Below are positions 27,944-34,098 of a stretch of DNA of 34,098 nt, one piece after another. Origin of the DNA: an uncultured Thiotrichales bacterium (GTDB taxonomy: Bacteria > Pseudomonadota > Gammaproteobacteria > CAZUMV01); NCBI GenBank assembly GCA_938041655.1, contig CALISW010000180.1:1-34098 (forward strand), in the 5' to 3' direction. The stretch's first letter is position 1, and the number at the start of each line of letters is the position of its first letter. The position numbers and the translations under genes are program-made. The notes beneath the pieces are model-generated. The model had not been told where the DNA came from, did no database searches, and saw only the letters and a list, made by a program, of their open reading frames with translations.

Positions 27944-28777
27944 GTGCAAAAAATTTCAAGGTTGACACAAATAGCGCTACTTACAGCGTCTCTCAGTATT
28001 GCTGCAGTTCTACCAAAGGTTGCCAATGCCACAATCGTAGAAGTGCAAACGGTGCTAGGTAGTTTTCAGGTCAATCTAACAGATGAGGCCACGCCTGAAA
28101 CTGTCGCTAATTTTCTGACCTATGTTAACGACTCCAATTACACTAACTCGATTTTTCATCGCTCCGTTTCCGACTTTATTGTCCAGGGCGGTGGATTCGT
28201 TTTTGACAGTGTCACCCCGATTGTTGCGATCGAGTCGAACGACCCGGTTACCAATGAAGCACAGTTTTCGAATTTGCGCGGTACTATCGCCATGGCAAAG
28301 GTTGCAGGTGATGCAGATAGTGCGACCAGCCAATGGTTCATTAATTTAGCTGATAACAGCGCCAATCTTGATGCTCAGAACGGAGGCTTTACGGTTTTTG
28401 GTGAAGTGGTGGGTGATGGTATGGATGTGGTGGATGCTATTGCTGCACTGTCTATATTTGCGTTTCCTGCGCCACTCGATGAAATTCCACTGATTGATTA
28501 TTCAGCTGATGACCCAACTGATGATACTGCTTTACTCAACGAGACCAATCTGGTCATTGTTAATGCAGTAGTTGTAACGGATGCAGCCGTTGATTCAGGT
28601 GCAAATCTGGATTTAGCCACTAATACATTGATCATCGAGTTTTTAGAGGAGCAGGAACGACTCCGCTTGGAACAAGAAGAACGCGACAGAATTCTACGTG
28701 AAAATCGAGCTTCCGGATTAGGCATGCCTTGGTTGCTAATGCTTGGACTGGTATTTTGGGTTCGTAGAATCAGATAA
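27944..28777 (+). CDS. Cyclophilin-type peptidyl-prolyl cis-trans isomerase, exported, with C-terminal hydrophobic tail
   Basis: Signal peptide; VQTVLGSFQVNLTDEATPETVANFLTYV, FHRSVSDFIVQGGGF, GTIAMAKVAGDADSATSQWFINL; C-terminal GLGMPWLLMLGLVFWVRRIR. Confidence 0.88.
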   Translation: MQKISRLTQIALLTASLSIAAVLPKVANATIVEVQTVLGSFQVNLTDEATPETVANFLTYVNDSNYTNSIFHRSVSDFIVQGGGFVFDSVTPIVAIESNDPVTNEAQFSNLRGTIAMAKVAGDADSATSQWFINLADNSANLDAQNGGFTVFGEVVGDGMDVVDAIAALSIFAFPAPLDEIPLIDYSADDPTDDTALLNETNLVIVNAVVVTDAAVDSGANLDLATNTLIIEFLEEQERLRLEQEERDRILRENRASGLGMPWLLMLGLVFWVRRIR

Positions 28778-28918
28778 CTACCATCATGGTTGATCCAGAC
28801 AGCCGTTAGTTATCACAACAACTTGATCCTGATCACTAAATCCTACGTATATCAGTAATATAGATGCTTTACCCAGCGTAAAGTCTTATTATATTTTGTG
28901 ACACACAGGGATATGTGA

Positions 28919-30757
28919 ATGCTGCAACACCTTTCGAAAATTTTCTGTTTCCTCTTGCTGATGAGTTCGGTACATTCTGTCATGTCCGAAGAAGCAACTA
29001 CTGAGGTTCTACCAGAGCCAACCGTTACAATTGACAGTGAAATAGAATCTCCTTCGATATTGGGCGTGCTTGAAGAAATTGTAAGCCCTGCCAGAAAAGT
29101 AGACTCTTTAATCCAGGAAAAACTCAAAGTTCTAGGTGTTGAAACGCTTGAGGATTTTATCAAGTTACACATGCGACTGGAGGAAAGTCGTTCCGAAGCA
29201 GAATATGAGTTGCGTCGATCAGTATCTGAGCCTGAGCAAGATCGTTTACGCGCCCAAATCTCAACACTCGAACAACAAATCACCGCCAATGAAGCACGCT
29301 TCGAAGAGATTGCTACCGGGGTCAATCTCTCCTTAAACAGCGAAAGTACAGAGAACCTGAATTTCACCCAGAACCTTCAGCTTTTGATTGACCCTTTATT
29401 TAAAGCCTTGCTGCAATCGACTGAAGGTATTCGGGTAAAAGCAGATATTGTTGAAGATATAAATAACTATGAGTTAACTCTGGCTCAGGCTGATCGTGCG
29501 GTAGAGAATCTGGGCGTATGGCTAGAACGAGATCTTAACGAAGAAAGCCGAACCAGACTAACCGAGTTGTTAAGTCGCTGGGAAAACCAGCAGCTTGAAA
29601 TGTCTTCCAACCTGAAAGCATCGCAATTGCAGTTGCAACAACACGAGGCTGAAAAACTATCGGTCGGTGATAAATTTGGGCTAAACCTTAAACATTTTTT
29701 CCAGACCCGCGGTTTGTATTGCGTATTGGGATTGCTCTCATTTTTTCTAGTGCTGCTGTTATGTAATTTACTCTATCGCGGCATAATGAAGTTTCCATTT
29801 TTTGCTGATGGTAATAGAAGTTTTAACGCGCGCCTATTTGATTTGGCTTATAAGGCGACTTCAGTGCTGCTTGCTTCGCTCGCACCACTGGCTACGTTTT
29901 ATATGTTTGAAGACTGGGTCATGTTCAGTATTGGTCTGTTGATTGCATTTGGCGTGCTTTGGTCATTGCGGAATGTGATTCCTAATATGTGGCGGCAAGG
30001 GCGATTATTATTAAACATTGGCGCTGTCAGAGAGGGTGAAAGAATAAATTATTCGGGCCTGCCTTGGCGAGTCAAGACATTGAATATCTTTAGTGAGCTT
30101 GAAAATCCAGAAAATAAATTACGTTTACGGGTGCCAGTTGAGAATTTATTGGGTTTGACCTCAAAGCCTGTACAGACATCTGAGTCTTGGTTTCCGTGTA
30201 AAAAAGGGGATTGGGTGATTTTATCTGACGGTTTTCGAGGAGAGGTGACAGCAATTTCAATCGAGTTTATCGATATTCATGATCGCGGCTCGTCAACTAG
30301 AACCTATCCTATGCAGGACTTTCTAGCCTTGAGCCCGTTAAATATTTCGGAGTCCTTTCGTCTTAAGGAAACCTTAGGCATTAGCTATAGCCACCAGCGT
30401 GATAGTACCAATAGAGTGTTAGGTTCACTAAAGCGATTCATAAAGCAGAAGGTTGCTGATGAAGGTTATGAGCCTCATGTGAGCAACCTCTTGGTAGAGT
30501 TTGAGCGCATGGGTGATTCTTCTCTCGACATTACCGTCATTATGGATGTCGATGGATCACAGGCATCGCTTTATAATCGAATAAAGCGAGCGATGCAACG
30601 TTGGTGTGTTGATGCGAGTAGTGAGTTTGGTTGGGAGATACCGTTCCCGCAACGCACTCTACACGTCATACATGAAGCTAAAAAGCAGGAGTATGGACAG
30701 GCTGACCTCTTCACAGAAGAAGCTAACTTAATAGATGAGAGCGAGGCGGCTGAATAG
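28919..30757 (+). CDS. MscS-like mechanosensitive channel family protein with large periplasmic N-terminus
   Basis: Signal peptide, coiled-coil N-terminal region, several TM helices, MscS-like beta domain (KKGDWVILSDGFRGEVTAISIEFIDIHDRG) and C-terminal IPFPQRTLHV. Confidence 0.75.
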   Translation: MLQHLSKIFCFLLLMSSVHSVMSEEATTEVLPEPTVTIDSEIESPSILGVLEEIVSPARKVDSLIQEKLKVLGVETLEDFIKLHMRLEESRSEAEYELRRSVSEPEQDRLRAQISTLEQQITANEARFEEIATGVNLSLNSESTENLNFTQNLQLLIDPLFKALLQSTEGIRVKADIVEDINNYELTLAQADRAVENLGVWLERDLNEESRTRLTELLSRWENQQLEMSSNLKASQLQLQQHEAEKLSVGDKFGLNLKHFFQTRGLYCVLGLLSFFLVLLLCNLLYRGIMKFPFFADGNRSFNARLFDLAYKATSVLLASLAPLATFYMFEDWVMFSIGLLIAFGVLWSLRNVIPNMWRQGRLLLNIGAVREGERINYSGLPWRVKTLNIFSELENPENKLRLRVPVENLLGLTSKPVQTSESWFPCKKGDWVILSDGFRGEVTAISIEFIDIHDRGSSTRTYPMQDFLALSPLNISESFRLKETLGISYSHQRDSTNRVLGSLKRFIKQKVADEGYEPHVSNLLVEFERMGDSSLDITVIMDVDGSQASLYNRIKRAMQRWCVDASSEFGWEIPFPQRTLHVIHEAKKQEYGQADLFTEEANLIDESEAAE

Positions 30758-30758
30758 T

Positions 30759-31970
30759 TCAGGCGTACGTTCTCGCAATGTACTGATCGATAATAGACTG
30801 AAATTCTGAGGCAATGTTTTCGCCCTTCAGGGTCACATCTTTTTCCCCATCAATATAAACAGGCGCAACCGGTTTTTCTCCAGTGCCTGGAAGGCTTATG
30901 CCAATGTTGGCATGTTTGCTTTCTCCAGGGCCATTAACGACACAACCCATCACCGCAACCGACAGGTTTTCGACACCTGAGTATTGTTGCTTCCACTCCG
31001 GCATTTTATCGCGCAGATAATGTTGTATGTCCTGTGCGAGCTCCTGAAAATATTCACTGGTGGTTCTACCGCACCCGGGGCAGGCTACTACGGCTGGTGT
31101 GAAGGCTCGCAAGCCCATGGTTTGCAGGATTTCCTGAGCGACGATAACTTCCTGCGTACGTTTGCCGCCAGGCTCAGGAGTCAGCGAGATTCTTATGGTG
31201 TCACCGATACCTTGTTGCAACAATACTGCCAATGCGGCGGTTGATGCGACGATGCCTTTACTACCCATGCCGGCTTCTGTTAGACCGAGGTGCAAGGCGT
31301 AATCAGACTGTGCTGCCAGGGATTGATAGACTTCAATCAGATCCTGCACACCACTCATTTTACAAGACAGTACAATTTTATTTTTAGCCAGTCCGAGTGA
31401 TTCAGCTCGGGCAGCACTTTCCAGTGCAGAGGCAATCACCGCTTTTTTGGTGATGGTTGAAAGTGCCTCGGGTTGATCAAGTGTTGCATTTTTATCCAGC
31501 ATGCGCGCCAGAAGTTGTTGATCCAGCGAACCCCAATTAACCCCGATGCGAACCGGTTTGTCATGTTCGCGGGCAATCTCGATCATTTGATCAAACTGTT
31601 CATCCCGCTTCTTACCACGGCCTACATTACCCGGATTGATACGATACTTTGAGAGCAGTCGCGCACAATCGGGGTTCTCTTTAAGTAGTTTATGGCCGTT
31701 GTAATGAAAATCGCCCACTAGCGGTACGCTGCAGTTCATGTCCTGCATGCGTTTAATGATTTCAGGTATCGCGGCGGCAGAGTCTTGATTGTTGACGGTC
31801 AGTCGAACCAGTTCAGAGCCGGCTTGCGCTAGCTCGGTTACCTGAATGGCGGTACGTATCGCATCGGCAGTGTCTGTATTGGTCATCGATTGTACGACGA
31901 CAGGCTTGCAGCCACCGACAACAACACCACCAATATCTACGGCTTTTGTCTTAACTCTCTCAAGGCTCAT
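30759..31970 (-). CDS. ispG: 4-hydroxy-3-methylbut-2-en-1-yl diphosphate synthase
   Basis: [53 protein letters not shown]. Confidence 0.97.
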   Translation of the reverse strand: MSLERVKTKAVDIGGVVVGGCKPVVVQSMTNTDTADAIRTAIQVTELAQAGSELVRLTVNNQDSAAAIPEIIKRMQDMNCSVPLVGDFHYNGHKLLKENPDCARLLSKYRINPGNVGRGKKRDEQFDQMIEIAREHDKPVRIGVNWGSLDQQLLARMLDKNATLDQPEALSTITKKAVIASALESAARAESLGLAKNKIVLSCKMSGVQDLIEVYQSLAAQSDYALHLGLTEAGMGSKGIVASTAALAVLLQQGIGDTIRISLTPEPGGKRTQEVIVAQEILQTMGLRAFTPAVVACPGCGRTTSEYFQELAQDIQHYLRDKMPEWKQQYSGVENLSVAVMGCVVNGPGESKHANIGISLPGTGEKPVAPVYIDGEKDVTLKGENIASEFQSIIDQYIARTYA

Positions 31971-31977
31971 ATTGAAA

Positions 31978-33345
31978 TTATAGCTTTACTTGGGCGGTTG
32001 AGCTATGCGGATAATCACGCGCCGTGGTAATCAGTTTTTTCATTAGAATGATTGCAACAATACCCAGGCCAACACACATCGCTGTCCAGTAGCCAAAGGC
32101 GCCATTCAGCATCGGGTATGAACTGTTTTTTGAAAGCAGATAGCCCATTGGCGCTGCAATTATCCAGAACCCGATGAATTGAATAATCACAGGTGATTTG
32201 GTGTCGAGATAAGCACGTAAACCATACAAGGCTGTTACTTGCATGGCGTCGGCAAATTGAACAACAGCGGCAAAGACTAGCAGTGTTGCGGCCAAGGCAA
32301 TCACATCAGGATCGTTACTGAACAACGCCACTATTTCGTGACGAAACAGAATAAATATAGCGGAACAGACCAGAGAGACAGCCACGCCGATTTTAATTCC
32401 TGTTTGGCACGTGTCCTTGGCTTGCTGATAATGATCGCGACCCAGATGGTGTGATGCTCTAATCGTAATCGCCTGACTCAGGCCATGATAGATCATATAC
32501 GTTGCAGAAGCGGCCGCAATGGCTACGGCATGTGCGCCTGCATTGATCGCACCAAAATACACAATCATAACGGCGGCACCACTGAAAAACCCCATTTCAA
32601 TCAGTACCGAGAGTCCCATAGGAAAGCCCAGTTTGATGATTTTTATAATTTCTGATTTATTCGCCGTTTCAAAATGATCAGTCAATGTTATGTTGTGCTT
32701 TTTCAAAGCCAGCCACAGGCAAACAAAAAGGCTGAGCATGATAAAGGATTGAATCGCAACGGTGGCAACCGCGCAACCTACACTGCCAAGGCGAGGTGCC
32801 CCCAGATAGCCGTGTACCAGAATGATGTCCAGAGGAATATTGATGAGAAATGCCAGTAAATTCACAATTAACACGGGAACCGTCCACGTCATTGATTCCA
32901 GTGATGAGCGTAAGCCGGCAACCATGCAAAGCACAAAGCCGCTCAAAGACATCACGGCTGTATAGCTGGTAGCAATGCGCTGTATTTCAGGGTCAAAATT
33001 TGCACGGCTGAGTAACTGGGAGGCGCAATAGATAAAAGCCATGCAGAATATGCCAACCAGTACACAAGTCCATAAAACCTGCTGTATCTGTGATGCCATT
33101 TGATTCAGACGGCCCGCTCCGAAGTGACGGCTAACCAGTGGAGCAGCGGCAAAGCCAATCGCAAAGAAAGAGTAAATGATGATGTGGGTAACATTACTAC
33201 CCAATGTCATGCCAGCGAGCTCAACAGTGCCAGCTCGTCCAGCAACGATTACGTCAGTAATCCCCATGCCGATGATGATTAACTGACTCATGGCGATGGG
33301 CAGCGCCAGCCGCATCAGGGATTTTGCTTCACTACCGAAAAACAT
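31978..33345 (-). CDS. MATE family efflux transporter
   Basis: 12-TM-like 455-aa protein; [53 protein letters not shown]. Confidence 0.92.
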   Translation of the reverse strand: MFFGSEAKSLMRLALPIAMSQLIIIGMGITDVIVAGRAGTVELAGMTLGSNVTHIIIYSFFAIGFAAAPLVSRHFGAGRLNQMASQIQQVLWTCVLVGIFCMAFIYCASQLLSRANFDPEIQRIATSYTAVMSLSGFVLCMVAGLRSSLESMTWTVPVLIVNLLAFLINIPLDIILVHGYLGAPRLGSVGCAVATVAIQSFIMLSLFVCLWLALKKHNITLTDHFETANKSEIIKIIKLGFPMGLSVLIEMGFFSGAAVMIVYFGAINAGAHAVAIAAASATYMIYHGLSQAITIRASHHLGRDHYQQAKDTCQTGIKIGVAVSLVCSAIFILFRHEIVALFSNDPDVIALAATLLVFAAVVQFADAMQVTALYGLRAYLDTKSPVIIQFIGFWIIAAPMGYLLSKNSSYPMLNGAFGYWTAMCVGLGIVAIILMKKLITTARDYPHSSTAQVKL

Positions 33346-33347
33346 GT

Positions 33348-34098
33348 TTAAGCCACAGTTGCGATCAAATCGTACTGGTCTGCATCGGTAATGGTGACTT
33401 GTGCAAATTCGCCAATCGGTAGTTGTTGGTCAGTGATGATAACCGCGCCATCAATTTCGGGAGCATCGGCGGTGCTACGGGCAATACTGTTACCGTCTTG
33501 ATGAGCATCCACTAGAACCGTTATATTTTGCCCGATTTTCTCTTGTAACAGCTCGGCGCTGATGGTTGCTTGCAGGGTCATCAGCCGGTCGTAGCGATCT
33601 TGTTTGATCTCTTCCGGCACACTATCGGGTAAGTCATTGGCGGTGGCACCATCAACCGGCGAATACATAAAACAACCCAGGCGATTGATGCGCGCTTCTT
33701 TAAGAAAATCGAGCAGCTCTTCAAACTCTTCTTCAGTCTCGCCGGGAAAGCCAACAATGAACGTGCTGCGAATCGTGATTTGTGGGCATATCTCGCGCCA
33801 GGCATTGATACGTTCAAGCATGCGAGCAGACTTTGCCGGTCTTTTCATCAACCTCAAGATTCTTGGGCTGGCGTGCTGCATGGGAATATCAAGATAGGGC
33901 AGGATTTTGTTTTCTGCCATCAAGGGAATCAGTTTGTCCACATGTGGGTAAGGGTAAACATAGTGCATGCGTATCCACATACCCATTTCGCCCAGTGCCT
34001 CAGCAAGCGTTTGCAGGTTTGACTTGAGCGGCTTACCATCCCAAAAGCCGGTCTGGTATTTGGTATCAACACCGTAAGCGCTGGTGTCTTGAGAGACG
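33348..34098 (-). CDS. rimO: Ribosomal protein S12 methylthiotransferase RimO (5' end beyond the window)
   Basis: Frame stays open to the window edge ([10 protein letters not shown]...); [63 protein letters not shown]-terminal TRAM-like domain. Confidence 0.93.
   Translation of the reverse strand, partial: VSQDTSAYGVDTKYQTGFWDGKPLKSNLQTLAEALGEMGMWIRMHYVYPYPHVDKLIPLMAENKILPYLDIPMQHASPRILRLMKRPAKSARMLERINAWREICPQITIRSTFIVGFPGETEEEFEELLDFLKEARINRLGCFMYSPVDGATANDLPDSVPEEIKQDRYDRLMTLQATISAELLQEKIGQNITVLVDAHQDGNSIARSTADAPEIDGAVIITDQQLPIGEFAQVTITDADQYDLIATVA

Noticed and set aside
28867-28883. CTTTAC-CCAGC-GTAAAG inverted repeat upstream of the MscS-like gene
   Set aside because: Short, A/T-rich and single; no support for function.
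28852-29367. 171-aa antisense ORF opposite the MscS-like gene
   Set aside because: Serine/arginine-rich shadow ORF typical of reverse-frame translation.
1-34098. CRISPR arrays, tRNA/rRNA genes, transposases, integrases, toxin-antitoxin or phage-defence modules
   Set aside because: Looked for but no regular spaced repeats, tRNA-like segments or mobile-element proteins were seen in the sequence or ORF track.

Overview
This 34 kb window looks gammaproteobacterial, judging by gene content and protein style only (no taxonomic search was possible). Left flank: glyoxylate-shunt genes (malate synthase G, isocitrate lyase) and rraA. Right flank: housekeeping or membrane genes (cyclophilin-type PPIase, MscS-like channel, ispG, MATE transporter, and rimO truncated by the window end). 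Between them, at about 4.5-27.8 kb, is a dense catabolic island. It holds three Rieske oxygenase alpha subunits, four SDRs, two ABM-type small monooxygenases, a GST-like protein, a carboxymuconolactone decarboxylase-family protein, a TonB-dependent receptor, a MaoC hydratase and an acyl-CoA ligase. It also holds a cytochrome c-PQQ quinoprotein lipoprotein, a TetR regulator, an SCP2-type thiolase paired with a ketosynthase-like/OB-fold fusion lacking the usual Cys, an orphan E1 alpha/beta 2-oxoacid dehydrogenase pair, and a CoA-transferase family protein. The most striking non-coding signal is a recurring about 20-bp palindrome (consensus about AAAACAGCCA|TGGCTGTTTT). It appears in six intergenic regions of this island, usually between divergent transcription units and often overlapping plausible -35 boxes, including next to the TetR gene. 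This suggests one locally encoded regulon controlling an undescribed Rieske/TonB/CoA-dependent degradation pathway. The substrate cannot be determined from sequence alone.
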